A DNA stretch of 64,000 nucleotides from Streptomyces sp. A0958. GTDB taxonomy: Bacteria > Actinomycetota > Actinomycetes > Streptomycetales > Streptomycetaceae. Below are positions 8,900 to 16,795 of this stretch, piece by piece. The stretch lies in the NCBI RefSeq assembly GCF_004795035.1, contig NZ_SSBK01000003.1, forward strand, positions 1 to 64,000, read 5' to 3'. Each line of letters begins with the position of its first letter. The first letter of the stretch is position 1. The notes beneath the pieces were generated by a model. That model was not told the origin of the DNA, searched no databases, and saw nothing but the letters and a program-made list of their open reading frames with translations. Made by a program: the position numbers and the translations under genes.

Positions 8900-9851
8900 G
8901 CTGACTGGCTCCGTTCTCCAACAGGTCCGCGATTGCGTTCGTGATCGGCAGTCCGGCCGCGTCTTCGAGCCACGCCCACTGTCCGTTGGGGTTGCACTCC
9001 AGGAACCACCATGCGCCGTCGCCGGTCTCCGCGAAGTCGAACGCACCGAAGTGCAGCCCGAAAGCGGCCAGGAACCGCAGCAGCGCCCCGCGCATCCCGG
9101 TCGGGCAAGTGATCGGCTCATAGGTGAGGTTCTGATATTCGGCCCGCCAGTCCACCACCCCGGGCGGCGCGGTGATCCGGGCGCTGAACACCTGTTCCCC
9201 GACGACAACTGCCCGCACGTCCACCACCTTGGGCACCCTTGCCTGGAACAGGTGAGCGCTATGACTCACTGCTCCGTCGACCTCGCCCGCCTCGACCGGG
9301 GCAGCCCAGATACCGGCGGGCTCGCCCCCGGCCTCGTACGCCCCGGCATGCAACGGCTTGTAGATCGCGGGGTACTCGGCGCAGAACGCCTTGGCCTCCC
9401 CCGGGTCGTTCGTGATCAGTGTGGCTGGAACCTTGAGTCCCAACCGGGCCGCCACGTCCAACTGCGCGGGCTTGTATTCCGCCCGCGCGATGGCCTGCGG
9501 GTGGCTCAAGTACAGGCACCCCGGCAGCGCGCCCAGCACGCCGCCCAAGCCTCGCCGGTTCTCCTGCGCGGCAAACCGAGCAGCCTGCTCGCCGTCCCTC
9601 ATCAGGTAGGGACTCGGCCGACGGTGGTACAAAGCGCGCACCGCAGACAGGCCCGCCACACGTTCCCCGGCCGCCAGCCGCCCTCCCCAGCCGCTCGCTT
9701 TCAGATGAGCCGTCAGCGTGACTGGCGCCGGGAAGTCGCGGCCCGGGTCGAACCGGAGGACAGGCACCCGGCGCCGGTTCAATTCCGCGATCACCAGATC
9801 AGCGGTCGCGTCCTCGTGCTCCGTGCAGACCAGCACCGGGCGTCCGTCCAC
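8892..9851 (-). CDS. tgmB: TgmB: ATP-grasp ribosomal peptide maturase
   Basis: 319 aa from GTG at 9851, chosen because GAGGGG lies 7 nt upstream and the start is 4 nt after the tgmA stop; a longer frame to 9896 would overlap tgmA. The ATP-grasp fold ends with the metal/ATP-binding segment [10 protein letters not shown] (Glu285, Asn287). The mid-region KPLHAG holds an ATP-contacting lysine. Enzymes of this group activate Asp/Glu side-chain carboxylates with ATP and join them to Thr/Ser hydroxyls or Lys amines of the precursor, making omega-ester or omega-amide macrocycles. Confidence 0.9.
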   Translation of the reverse strand: MDGRPVLVCTEHEDATADLVIAELNRRRVPVLRFDPGRDFPAPVTLTAHLKASGWGGRLAAGERVAGLSAVRALYHRRPSPYLMRDGEQAARFAAQENRRGLGGVLGALPGCLYLSHPQAIARAEYKPAQLDVAARLGLKVPATLITNDPGEAKAFCAEYPAIYKPLHAGAYEAGGEPAGIWAAPVEAGEVDGAVSHSAHLFQARVPKVVDVRAVVVGEQVFSARITAPPGVVDWRAEYQNLTYEPITCPTGMRGALLRFLAAFGLHFGAFDFAETGDGAWWFLECNPNGQWAWLEDAAGLPITNAIADLLENGASQHE

Positions 9852-9855
9852 GGTG

Positions 9856-10134
9856 CTACCCCTCGTCCTGCGTCGCGTCGTGGCCGGAGTCGGCATCCAC
9901 CTTGCCGTCCTTGCCGACCTGCGTGGGCGGGTAGGTGTTCACGCTCGTGCCGTGCTTGCCGAGTTCGGCCGGTGTCATCACGCCGGCCTCCCCGATCCAT
10001 CGCCCGGTCTGCGTGACCGGGTCAATGCCCGCGTAACGCCACGGCGAGGGCGAACCGTTGCGCAGCGGAGTCATACGGCGCAGCCCCCACGGGGTTGCGG
10101 TGGGCTTCTGAGTGTGCGCGGGGCTCATTTCCAC
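9856..10134 (-). CDS. tgmA: TgmA: ATP-grasp-modified RiPP precursor
   Basis: 92 aa from GTG at 10134 (AAGGAG 5 nt upstream); the ATG at 10128 is the alternative, 11 nt from the same site. The leader contains PWGLRRM at residues 15-21, the recognition-type motif of the TgmA family (compare PFFARFL in microviridin leaders). A conserved-looking YAGIDP..Q segment follows at 34-42. The putative core is the C-terminal ~32 residues, from about HGTS. It carries hydroxyl donors Thr63, Ser64, Thr67 and Thr71, then acidic residues Asp76, Asp80, Asp82, Asp86, Asp90 and Glu91. Asp76-Gly77 is a favourable aspartimide site. Exact ring connectivity cannot be read from sequence. Confidence 0.88.
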   Translation of the reverse strand: MEMSPAHTQKPTATPWGLRRMTPLRNGSPSPWRYAGIDPVTQTGRWIGEAGVMTPAELGKHGTSVNTYPPTQVGKDGKVDADSGHDATQDEG

Positions 10135-10199
10135 GTCGTCTCCTTGGTCGCTTCGAACAGTGCTGGTGTTGCGGTGCCCGCCCCGGCCGGGGCGGAGTC

Positions 10200-10553
10200 T
10201 CAGAGGTAGAGCTGCCGTGCGCAGTCACGGCAGCACGTCTTGCCGTCGTGCTTCTCGGTCTGCCGGTGCTCGCACGTCGCGGTCGCCGTCACGCCGCCGT
10301 ACTCCCGTACGGCCGGCCCCGCCGGGGGCCGCATCACCGCGTAGTCCCCGAAGTTCCGGCGGTAACGCCAGTGGCCCGTCTCCTGCGCGTGCAGGCGCTG
10401 CCACTCCTCCACCGGCTCCGGGCAGCTGTACGTGGTCGAGTCCGCGCCGCACTCCGTCTCGTCGCCGGACACGCAGCGTGCCGCGTACTCCGGTTCGGCC
10501 ACGGGATCCTGCTCGATCGTGAACGGCACGTAGCGGAAGGTTCGCCGGCTCAC
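10200..10553 (-). CDS. DUF7848-type hypothetical protein
   Basis: 117 aa. The GTG start at 10553 overlaps the preceding gene's stop (GTGA). Its opening resembles SRxxFRYVPFTI, with the AARCVSGDE and PVEEWQRLHAQETGH segments typical of a small Streptomyces family that I recall as DUF7848. At the C-terminus, C-x-H and C-C-R-D-C cysteines (about residues 95-112) suggest a small zinc-binding knuckle. Function unknown. Members are often found next to XRE/DUF5753 regulators, as here. Placed between the promoter region and tgmA, it probably belongs to the same transcript. Confidence 0.8.
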   Translation of the reverse strand: MSRRTFRYVPFTIEQDPVAEPEYAARCVSGDETECGADSTTYSCPEPVEEWQRLHAQETGHWRYRRNFGDYAVMRPPAGPAVREYGGVTATATCEHRQTEKHDGKTCCRDCARQLYL

Positions 10554-10789
10554 CGTGGCGCGTCCTGGTCGGAACGCACCGCCACGGCCAGCGCGCGGGC
10601 GGTCTCCACATTGCAGCGCCCCAGGTCGATCAACGCGAGCGGGGCGGACCCGGCGCACGACGCGATATCGAGCCCGAGCGAGGGCAGTTTCACGCCAGCC
10701 GACCGCAGCGCGTCGCGCAACTCGTCGCGGGCCCGCTCCGCGTCCTTGACCTTGCCGTCTGCCGATTGCCGCTTGCCTGCTGTATTCAT
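10550..10789 (-). CDS. small hypothetical protein, first gene of the tgm operon
   Basis: 79 aa from ATG at 10789. It has a basic, charged N-terminal helix (NTAGKRQSADGKVKDAERAR), then an amphipathic helix and the segment CAGSAPLALIDLGRCNVETARALA. No catalytic motif is seen. Similar short proteins accompany XRE/DUF5753 regulators in Streptomyces and may be their partners or targets. The gene diverges from the XRE gene and is coupled to the DUF7848 gene by 4-nt overlap. Function not assigned. Confidence 0.7.
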   Translation of the reverse strand: MNTAGKRQSADGKVKDAERARDELRDALRSAGVKLPSLGLDIASCAGSAPLALIDLGRCNVETARALAVAVRSDQDAPR

Positions 10790-10877
10790 GCCAACTCCGA
10801 ACCTTGGCCGCTGTCCCAGTGGGGCGGTGACTCCGCTCTCTCCACTCTTGTCAGAAGAACGAGGCGGGTACACAGGC

Positions 10878-10890
10878 TGTGCGTAACCAA
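10878..10890. promoter_or_regulatory. 13-nt repeated motif TGTGCGTAACCAA, copy 1
   Basis: The motif lies in the 148-bp divergent region between the tgm operon and the XRE/DUF5753 gene, 47 nt upstream of the XRE GTG. An identical 13-mer occurs at 11954-11966, and the core GTAACCAA recurs near 62191 beside the second XRE locus. It is a candidate operator or promoter element; the factor that binds is unknown. Confidence 0.4.
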
Positions 10891-10937
10891 ATACTCTGTG
10901 CCGTCAGTGGACATGCTGTTGGGAGAGGGGCAGCACG

Positions 10938-11786
10938 GTGGATCTGGAGCCGGGGGACGACGCGACGCCCGCTACGCCTGCGGGGATGCTGGCCGCCCGT
11001 GCGGGACGCGCACGGGCCAGGCAGGGTCTTTCTCTGCGTGCGCTCGCCGAGAAGCTGGGGTATCCGCACACCTACCTGAGCAGGGTCGAACGAGGGGAGC
11101 AGCTTCCCTCGGAGGCGCTGGCCGAAGCTCTCGACGACTTCTACCGGACGGAGGAGCTGTTCGCCGACCTGCTTGCTGTCGCCGCCGCGGCCGAAGTTCC
11201 GCCGTACGGGCGCAGAGTGCTTGAGGAGGAGAAGCGGGCCGCGTGCATCCGGACGTTCAACAGCAGCGTTGTTCCGGGCCTGTTGCAGACGGATGACTAC
11301 GCGTCCGCACTCTTCACTGAGTCCATGCCGGGCAAGGACGCCAAGAAGGTCGCGCTCCATGTGGCCACGCGCTCGCACCGACGAGCAATGCTGGACTCTG
11401 CCACGCCCCCGCAGTATTGGGCCCTTATGGACGAAGCCGCCCTGCGTCGGCCGGTGGGCGGTGCGGCGGTCATGGCCGGCCAGCTCCGGCGCATCCTCGA
11501 TGTGATCGAGAGGAACAGCGCGGTCCGAGTGCAGGTGATCCCCTTCTCGCGTGGTGTGCACCCCCTGCTGGGCGGCAGCTTGAGCTTGCTCACCCTTCAG
11601 GACGGTGAGACCTTCGCCTACGTCGAGTCATTCGCGTCCGGCGCGTCGGCGAACACCCCCGCCCGGGTCGTGGAGTTGACGAATCTCCTGGACGTTGCCC
11701 GGTCGAAGGCCCTCGACGGCGCGGAGAGCGTGTCCCTGATCCGTATGTGTCTGGCGGGGTACGAGGACGGCATCGGATCCAGCTGA
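10938..11786 (+). CDS. XRE-family regulator with DUF5753 domain
   Basis: 282 aa. The GTG at 10938 follows a GAGGGG site 7 nt upstream. Residues about 14-70 form a helix-turn-helix (SLRALAEKLGYPHTYLSRVERG). Residues about 95-275 are DUF5753, with the typical VVPGLLQTDDYA and VQVIPFSRGVHPLLGGS segments. In Streptomyces this family (relatives of WhiJ) couples to small DUF397-type partners and controls nearby genes; no DUF397 gene is adjacent here. Its divergent position makes it the likely regulator of the tgm RiPP operon. Confidence 0.87.
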   Translation: MDLEPGDDATPATPAGMLAARAGRARARQGLSLRALAEKLGYPHTYLSRVERGEQLPSEALAEALDDFYRTEELFADLLAVAAAAEVPPYGRRVLEEEKRAACIRTFNSSVVPGLLQTDDYASALFTESMPGKDAKKVALHVATRSHRRAMLDSATPPQYWALMDEAALRRPVGGAAVMAGQLRRILDVIERNSAVRVQVIPFSRGVHPLLGGSLSLLTLQDGETFAYVESFASGASANTPARVVELTNLLDVARSKALDGAESVSLIRMCLAGYEDGIGSS

Positions 11787-12208
11787 GATCGGCCGCGTCC
11801 GGCCCATCCCGAGTAACCAGACCTGGCCACGCGGCGGGGCCTTCCGTATCCCCCAAGCCCCCGGAAAGCGCACCGAGAACACCCTCTCCCCCGGCACCGG
11901 CCGGCCGGGTGCCGCGCCGCGCTCGGTGTCGGGCGTTCACACGATGCAGTGGGTGTGCGTAACCAATCGCGCGACGTGTCGTTGAGCTGGGACCGGGGGT
12001 GGGTGCCGGCGGGTGTCGAGGTGGGGGAGCGGCGTGGGCCCGTCCGAGGCAGGGCCCCTTGCCGAGCCATCGCGTCCGGCCGGCCGGGCCGGGGCCGTTT
12101 CGTCGTGGGCGCTGTCGCGGTGGGCTCGGTCACCAATCGGCCCGGCTGCGAACGGTGGCGGGAACTCCGCACCCGGGCCGGGTCGCCGCAGGAGAAGGGG
12201 AATGCTGT
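11787..12208. other. 422-bp intergenic region upstream of the HMG-CoA reductase gene
   Basis: I see no supported gene here. The region contains the second copy of TGTGCGTAACCAA (11954-11966), about 240 bp upstream of the HMG-CoA reductase ATG, and a purine-rich AGGAGAAGGGG at 12190-12200. Short open frames on both strands look like GC-rich noise. Confidence 0.5.
11954..11966. promoter_or_regulatory. 13-nt repeated motif TGTGCGTAACCAA, copy 2
   Basis: Identical to 10878-10890 and in the same orientation. The flanks differ (AATACT versus TCGCGC downstream), so the identity is confined to the motif, as expected of a protein-binding site rather than a duplicated segment. Confidence 0.4.
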
Positions 12209-13468
12209 ATGAGTTCCGAAGAGAGCCCCGGCCTGCCCGGTTCACCGCGTCCTCCGGGGCGGTTCGTGCCCGCGCGTGGGGTGTATACGGAGGCGGCGCG
12301 CCTGCAAAGGCTGGGCTGGCTCCGTTCCAGGGCCCGGTCGGCGCTGGAATCCCTTCAGCACACCCGGCTCGATGCCGGAAGGCTGACCGGGAACATCGAG
12401 GGATTCGTCGGCACCGTCGAGATCCCGGTCGGGGTGGCCGGGCCCCTGCTGTTTCGCGGGACGAACGTTCAGGGCGAGGTCTACGCGCCGCTGGCGACCA
12501 CGGAAGGCGCCCTGGTCTCGTCGGCGACACGTGGGGCGCTGGCCGTCACGATGGCGGGTGGCGTCAGTACGCACGCCGTCTCGCAGGCGATGACGCGTGC
12601 CCCCGTATTCGCGTTCGCCCGCCTGGCGGACGCCTGCCGTTTCGCCTCGGCGGTCCCCCGGTACCTCGGTGAACTCCGTACCGCCGTCCGGGAGGTCTCC
12701 GGCCATGCCGTGCTCGGCTCGATCGAACCCGTGGTCCTGGGCAGGACCGTTCACCTGAGGTTCAGGTACACCACCGGGGACGCGGCGGGGCAGAACATGA
12801 CGACCGCCTGTACGTGGCACGCGTGTCAGTGGCTTCTGCGGCAACCGCGGCTGTTCGCGGACGGGGCGCTCGAATCCTTCATCATCGAAGGCAACTCGTC
12901 GGGCGACAAGAAGGCGTCGGCCCTGGCCATGGCGGAGGGCCGCGGGACCAGGGTGGCCGCCGACTGCGTGCTGCCGGCCGGAGTGATCGAACGGGTCCTC
13001 AGGACCACCCCCGACGAGCTGGTACGGGGGTACCAGCACCTCGCGGCCGGGGCGGTCCACAGCGCGATGCTGGGGTCCAACGCGAACTCCGCCAACATCG
13101 TGGCGGCGATCTTCACCGCGACCGGGCAGGACATCGCGTGCGTCCACGAGTCGGGCTCGGGGCACTTCCTCCTCGAACGCACACCGGACGGCGTCCACGC
13201 GAGCATGACCCTGCCCGGTCTGGCACTCGGCACGGTCGGTGGCGGCACCCATCTGCCCACGCAGCACGAGCTGTTGGACCTCATGGGCTGCACCGGCCCG
13301 GGGAGCGCCGTCCGGCTGGCGGAGATCATCGCGGGCTTCGCCCTGGCCCTGGACCTGTCGACCGTGTCGGCCGCCGTGTCGGGAGACTTCGCCGCCGCCC
13401 ACGAACGCCTCGGCCGCAACAGGCTGCCCCAACAGAGCGGCACGGGTCAGTACGCCGCACCCTCGTGA
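12209..13468 (+). CDS. hydroxymethylglutaryl-CoA reductase, class I-like
   Basis: 419 aa from ATG at 12209; a purine-rich AGGAGAAGGGG lies upstream. The IEGFVGTVEIPVGVAGPL substrate motif is followed by catalytic Glu in TTEGALVSS. GDKKASALAM carries the catalytic lysine, ATGQD the aspartate, and the C-terminal AHERLGRNR supplies the His of the HxxxxxNR motif. The protein converts HMG-CoA to mevalonate with two NAD(P)H. No other mevalonate-pathway gene is near. Streptomyces normally use the MEP pathway, so this is either part of a dispersed mevalonate route or serves a specialised terpenoid. Confidence 0.9.
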   Translation: MSSEESPGLPGSPRPPGRFVPARGVYTEAARLQRLGWLRSRARSALESLQHTRLDAGRLTGNIEGFVGTVEIPVGVAGPLLFRGTNVQGEVYAPLATTEGALVSSATRGALAVTMAGGVSTHAVSQAMTRAPVFAFARLADACRFASAVPRYLGELRTAVREVSGHAVLGSIEPVVLGRTVHLRFRYTTGDAAGQNMTTACTWHACQWLLRQPRLFADGALESFIIEGNSSGDKKASALAMAEGRGTRVAADCVLPAGVIERVLRTTPDELVRGYQHLAAGAVHSAMLGSNANSANIVAAIFTATGQDIACVHESGSGHFLLERTPDGVHASMTLPGLALGTVGGGTHLPTQHELLDLMGCTGPGSAVRLAEIIAGFALALDLSTVSAAVSGDFAAAHERLGRNRLPQQSGTGQYAAPS

Positions 13469-13490
13469 CGCCGCGTCGGCGGGCGGCGTC
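13467..13490. terminator. hairpin between convergent HMG-CoA reductase and sensor kinase genes
   Basis: GACGCCGC and GCGGCGTC form a perfect 8-bp stem with an 8-nt loop, overlapping the last two bases of the reductase stop codon. It lies in the 40-bp gap between two converging genes, so it may act for both directions. There is no T tract. Confidence 0.5.
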
Positions 13491-13508
13491 GCCCCCGGGG
13501 CGGGCGCC

Positions 13509-15023
13509 TCACGGAGCCACCGCTCCGTCCGCCGGCAGACGCACCGCGAACACCGTCTCCCCCGGGACCGACCGGACCTCCGTGACGCCCCCGTGCGCCG
13601 CCACCACCGCCTGCACGATCGCGAGGCCGAGGCCCGTCGAGCCGGCGTTGCGGGAGCGGGAGGCGTCGCCTCGGGCGAAGCGTTCGAAGACGTGGGGGAG
13701 GAGGTCGGGCGGGATGCCGGGGCCGTTGTCCTGGACCTCCAGGGTGACCCACGGGTTGCCGGGGGCCGCCAGGACGCGGGTGGTGACCGTGGTGCCGGGT
13801 GGGGTGTGGGTGCGGGCGTTGGCCAGGAGGTTGACCAGGACCTGTTGGATGCGGGTGGGGTCGGCGTGGAGGGTGGCGGGGGTGTCGGGGAGGTCCAGCC
13901 GCCAGTGGTGTGCGGCGCGGTCCGCCGCTCGGGCGTCGCTCACCGCGTCCACGACGAGCGGCGAGAGATCGGTGCTCTCGTACGAGAGCGGGCGGCCCGC
14001 GTCCAGGCGGGCCAGCAGGAGCAGGTCCTCGACCATGCCCGTCATGCGCTGCGCCTCGGACTCGATACGGCCCAGCGCGTGCCGGGTGTCGGGGCCGGTC
14101 TCCTCGCTGCCGCGCCGGGTGAGTTCGGCGTAGCCGCGTATCGAGGCGAGCGGGGTGCGCAGCTCGTGGCTGGCGTCCGCGACGAACTGGCGCACCCGCG
14201 TCTCGCTGCGCTGCCGCGCGTCCAGCGCGGAGCCGACGTGGCCCAGCATGCGGTTGAGGGCCGCGCCGACCTGGCCGACCTCCGTGCGCGGGTCCGCCTC
14301 GGCCTCCGGGACGCGCTCGAACAGGGCCACCTCGCCGCTGTGCAGGGGGAGTTCGGAGACCCGGGTCGCCGTTGCGGCCACCCGGCGCAGGGGGCGGAGA
14401 GCCACCCCGACCATCGCCGCGCCCGCGATCCCCGCCGCGACGAGCCCCGCGCCGGTCACGCAGACCTCGACCAGGATCAGGGTGCCCAGCGCGCGGCTCA
14501 CCTCCGTGGTGGGGATGCCGACCAGGACGGACCCGCCGTCGCCCGCGGGCACCGCCCGTACCCGGTAGCCGCCCAGGCCGGGCAGCTCGACGTCGTGCGC
14601 GCTGTTGTCCGCGGTGACACCGGCCGCCGTGAGGGCCTTCCGCTGCGCCTCGGTCAGCGGCCGGGTGTTCTCGGCGGCGTCGGGGCCGCCGTCCTTCACC
14701 ACCGCGGAGTCGGTGATGCCGCCGTCCTCCACCAGCGCGCCGAACGTCTGGAGGGGCTGGCCGCCCATGCCGATGAAGGCGAGCGGGTCGCGGTCCCAAG
14801 AGCCTTGCGGGCTCTTGGGGCCTCCCGGGCTCGGCGCGCCCGGCACGCGTTCCGCGCGGACCGCGATGTCCCGCAGCTGGTCGTCCAGCTTCCCGTACAT
14901 GTAGCTGTGGAAGGCGATGGCGGTCACCGAGCCGATCACGGCGGCGACGACCGCGATCAGGGTCACCGCCGAGACCACGAGACGGGTGCGCAGCGTCCAG
15001 GGCCGGCCCGCGCGGCTACTCAC
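13509..15023 (-). CDS. two-component sensor histidine kinase
   Basis: 504 aa. TM1 is at about residues 13-36, followed by an extracytoplasmic sensor of about 130 aa. TM2 near residues 175-200 leads into a HAMP domain. HisKA has the phospho-acceptor His in ASHELRTPLASIRGYAEL. HATPase_c carries the N box (LLANARTHTP), G1 DNGPGIPP and G2 GSTGLGLAIV. It autophosphorylates and signals to the response regulator encoded just upstream. The GTG start overlaps the regulator stop by 8 nt. The stimulus is unknown. Confidence 0.9.
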   Translation of the reverse strand: MSSRAGRPWTLRTRLVVSAVTLIAVVAAVIGSVTAIAFHSYMYGKLDDQLRDIAVRAERVPGAPSPGGPKSPQGSWDRDPLAFIGMGGQPLQTFGALVEDGGITDSAVVKDGGPDAAENTRPLTEAQRKALTAAGVTADNSAHDVELPGLGGYRVRAVPAGDGGSVLVGIPTTEVSRALGTLILVEVCVTGAGLVAAGIAGAAMVGVALRPLRRVAATATRVSELPLHSGEVALFERVPEAEADPRTEVGQVGAALNRMLGHVGSALDARQRSETRVRQFVADASHELRTPLASIRGYAELTRRGSEETGPDTRHALGRIESEAQRMTGMVEDLLLLARLDAGRPLSYESTDLSPLVVDAVSDARAADRAAHHWRLDLPDTPATLHADPTRIQQVLVNLLANARTHTPPGTTVTTRVLAAPGNPWVTLEVQDNGPGIPPDLLPHVFERFARGDASRSRNAGSTGLGLAIVQAVVAAHGGVTEVRSVPGETVFAVRLPADGAVAP

Positions 15024-15753
15024 CGGGCTTGATCAGGTATCCCGCCCCGCGCCGGGTGTGGATCATGGGCGTGCGGCCCGCGTCGATCTTCTTGCGCAGG
15101 TAGGAGATGTACAGCTCGACCACGTTGGCCTGGCCGCCGAAGTCGTAGTTCCAGACCCGGTCCAGGATCTGCGCCTTGCTCAGCACCCTGCGCGGATTGC
15201 GCATCAGGAACCGCAGCAGCTCGAACTCGGTCGCCGTCAGGTGGATGTTCTTCCCGCCCCGGCTCACCTCGTGGCTGTCCTCGTCCAGCATCAGATCGCC
15301 CACGACGAGCTGCGACTCGCTGCGCACCGCCGCCGTGCCCGAACGCCGGATCAGGCCGCGCAGCCGGGCCACGACCTCCTCCAGGCTGAACGGCTTGGTG
15401 ACGTAGTCGTCGCCACCCGCCGTGAGCCCGGCGATCCGGTCCTCCACGGAGTCCCGCGCGGTCAGGAACAGCACCGGCACGTCGGACAGCTCCCGGCGCA
15501 GCCTGCCGAGGACGGCGAGGCCGTCCATGTCGGGCAGCATCACGTCGAGGATCACCGCGTCGGGCCGGAAGTCCCTGGCCGTGCGCACGGCGTCGGCTCC
15601 GTCCCCTGCGCTGCGCACCTCCCAGCCCTCGTAACGAAGCGCCATGGACAGCAGCTCCGCGAGCGGGGCCTCGTCGTCCACGACCAGGACCCGGACGGGG
15701 GTGCGGTCCGGCCTGAGCAGTTCGGTACGCCCCTGGGGCGAGGTCGTCGTCAT
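15016..15753 (-). CDS. OmpR/PhoB-type response regulator
   Basis: 245 aa from ATG at 15753; a GTG at 15822 would add 23 residues with poor similarity. The receiver domain has the phospho-Asp in DAVILDVMLPDMDG (about residue 68), the acidic pair VVDDE and the switch Lys in VTKPFS. The C-terminal winged helix (about 150-240) ends with VVELYISYLRKKID and RGAGYLI. It resembles TrcR/TcrA-like actinobacterial regulators, without enough to name it. Upstream, TCTCAG-AGCCG-TCTCAC is a direct repeat with 11-bp spacing that could be its own binding site. Confidence 0.9.
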   Translation of the reverse strand: MTTTSPQGRTELLRPDRTPVRVLVVDDEAPLAELLSMALRYEGWEVRSAGDGADAVRTARDFRPDAVILDVMLPDMDGLAVLGRLRRELSDVPVLFLTARDSVEDRIAGLTAGGDDYVTKPFSLEEVVARLRGLIRRSGTAAVRSESQLVVGDLMLDEDSHEVSRGGKNIHLTATEFELLRFLMRNPRRVLSKAQILDRVWNYDFGGQANVVELYISYLRKKIDAGRTPMIHTRRGAGYLIKPGE

Positions 15754-15763
15754 ACGCCCAAGC

Positions 15764-15782
15764 CTGTGAGACGGCTCTGAGA
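15764..15782 (-). promoter_or_regulatory. direct repeat upstream of the response regulator gene
   Basis: On the minus strand, TCTCAG and TCTCAC recur at one helical turn (11 bp), about 11-29 bp upstream of the response regulator ATG. OmpR-family regulators bind tandem repeats of this geometry, often at their own promoter. Autoregulation is inferred. Confidence 0.3.
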
Positions 15783-15889
15783 GAGTTCTTTTTCGTTTCT
15801 GTGAATTTCCTGAGAAAGCCACGAGCGGAGGTCGGGGCTCCTGACTCGCTCACGTAGTCCTGCCGGTTGGCGCGAGCGGTGCGTTGCCT

Positions 15890-16240
15890 GTCGGTCTGCC
15901 GCGGGTGGCCAGTCCTGGCCACCTTCAACCAGCAGACCCTCTTCTCTTCGTCGTACAGATACCGGACGCGGCCGCCGCCGGTGACCTCGATCTGCCATTG
16001 AGGCAGCTCACGCCCGTTGTAGACAGCGGTAGCCAGGTCGAACTTCAACTGGTGATGTCGTTCCGTCGAGGGCGAAGGAGCCGGGTTGGTCCGCATCTCC
16101 TCCCATGCCGCCCTCGTGTTGCCGGGCGCCTGCTTACCGAGTTCCCGCCACCCGTCGACCGCCTCTTTGGTGGCGTACTTGATCTCGAACTCGTCGCGGC
16201 CGGGTGGCGGCGCGACCGAGTCACCCCTCTTCGGTGGCAC
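15890..16240 (-). pseudogene. RelE/ParE-like toxin gene without its own stop codon
   Basis: From GTG at 16240 the frame encodes about 117 aa with a RelE-like pattern: a WRELGKQAPGNTRAAWEEMR helix, HHQLKFDLATAVYNGRELPQW, and IEVTGGGRVRYLYDEEKR, ending in GHPRQTD. Related small proteins stop at about that point. Here the frame instead stays open to 15020, through the neighbouring response regulator in another frame. A frameshift or loss of the stop is the simplest explanation. The gene follows an antitoxin-like gene by 12 nt. It may still make a read-through protein of unclear activity. Confidence 0.55.
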
Positions 16241-16252
16241 GTGGGCGATACC

Positions 16253-16741
16253 TCACTCGGCTTCGGCAGCCGGAGCTTCCACAGGTCCCAGGTCGTCCTC
16301 CACGGGTTCGAGCAACTTCGAGCGAAGCGCCGGGTCGGAGTGGATCTCCGCCGTGGACTTCCAGGAGGCGATGAGGGGGGCCAGAGGATCGACGGTTCCG
16401 AGGTCCGAGGCAGCGCGCGCGGTCTCCATGAATTCGATCAGGAACTCCCGCACGGCCGCATCGGGCAGAAAGCGGACCCAGGGGAAAGCCTCGGGAAGGA
16501 CCCCGGTCAGCATGGACACCGCCTTGGGGTCGCTCTTCATCAGCGCCATGAACATGCGCGTCGTCGAGTCCACCACTTCCGCGGCCGCGGCAGCGCGTGC
16601 CGCAGTCGTGAGGTACAGGTCTTCGTCGTCCCTGCGGTGCAGGGTGATGCCCTTCCTGTGGGTCTCCTGCATCCGGGCGACCGTGTCCTTCGGCTTCTGG
16701 ATCAGCTCCGAGAAGTTCGCTTCAGCCGACATGAGGGTCAT
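16253..16741 (-). CDS. antitoxin-like (Phd/YefM-type) protein
   Basis: 162 aa from ATG at 16741 (alternative ATG at 16732, MSAEANFSEL). The N-terminal ~50 residues look like a prevent-host-death type DNA-binding domain (EANFSELIQKPKDTVARMQ, then a GITLHRRDDEDLYLTTA strand). The longer helical C-terminus ends in an acidic tail suited to neutralising the toxin encoded just downstream. No clear Shine-Dalgarno sequence precedes either start. Toxin-antitoxin function is inferred from position and fold resemblance. Confidence 0.7.
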   Translation of the reverse strand: MTLMSAEANFSELIQKPKDTVARMQETHRKGITLHRRDDEDLYLTTAARAAAAAEVVDSTTRMFMALMKSDPKAVSMLTGVLPEAFPWVRFLPDAAVREFLIEFMETARAASDLGTVDPLAPLIASWKSTAEIHSDPALRSKLLEPVEDDLGPVEAPAAEAE

Positions 16742-16795
16742 GACTTGGAAGGTACTTCAAAGGTAGGTCGCTGTCCACCGCCCCACCGGCGCCGC

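Noticed and set aside
14917..15780. 287-aa plus-strand frame across the two-component genes
   Set aside because: Antisense to the kinase and response regulator genes, whose domains are unmistakable on the minus strand.
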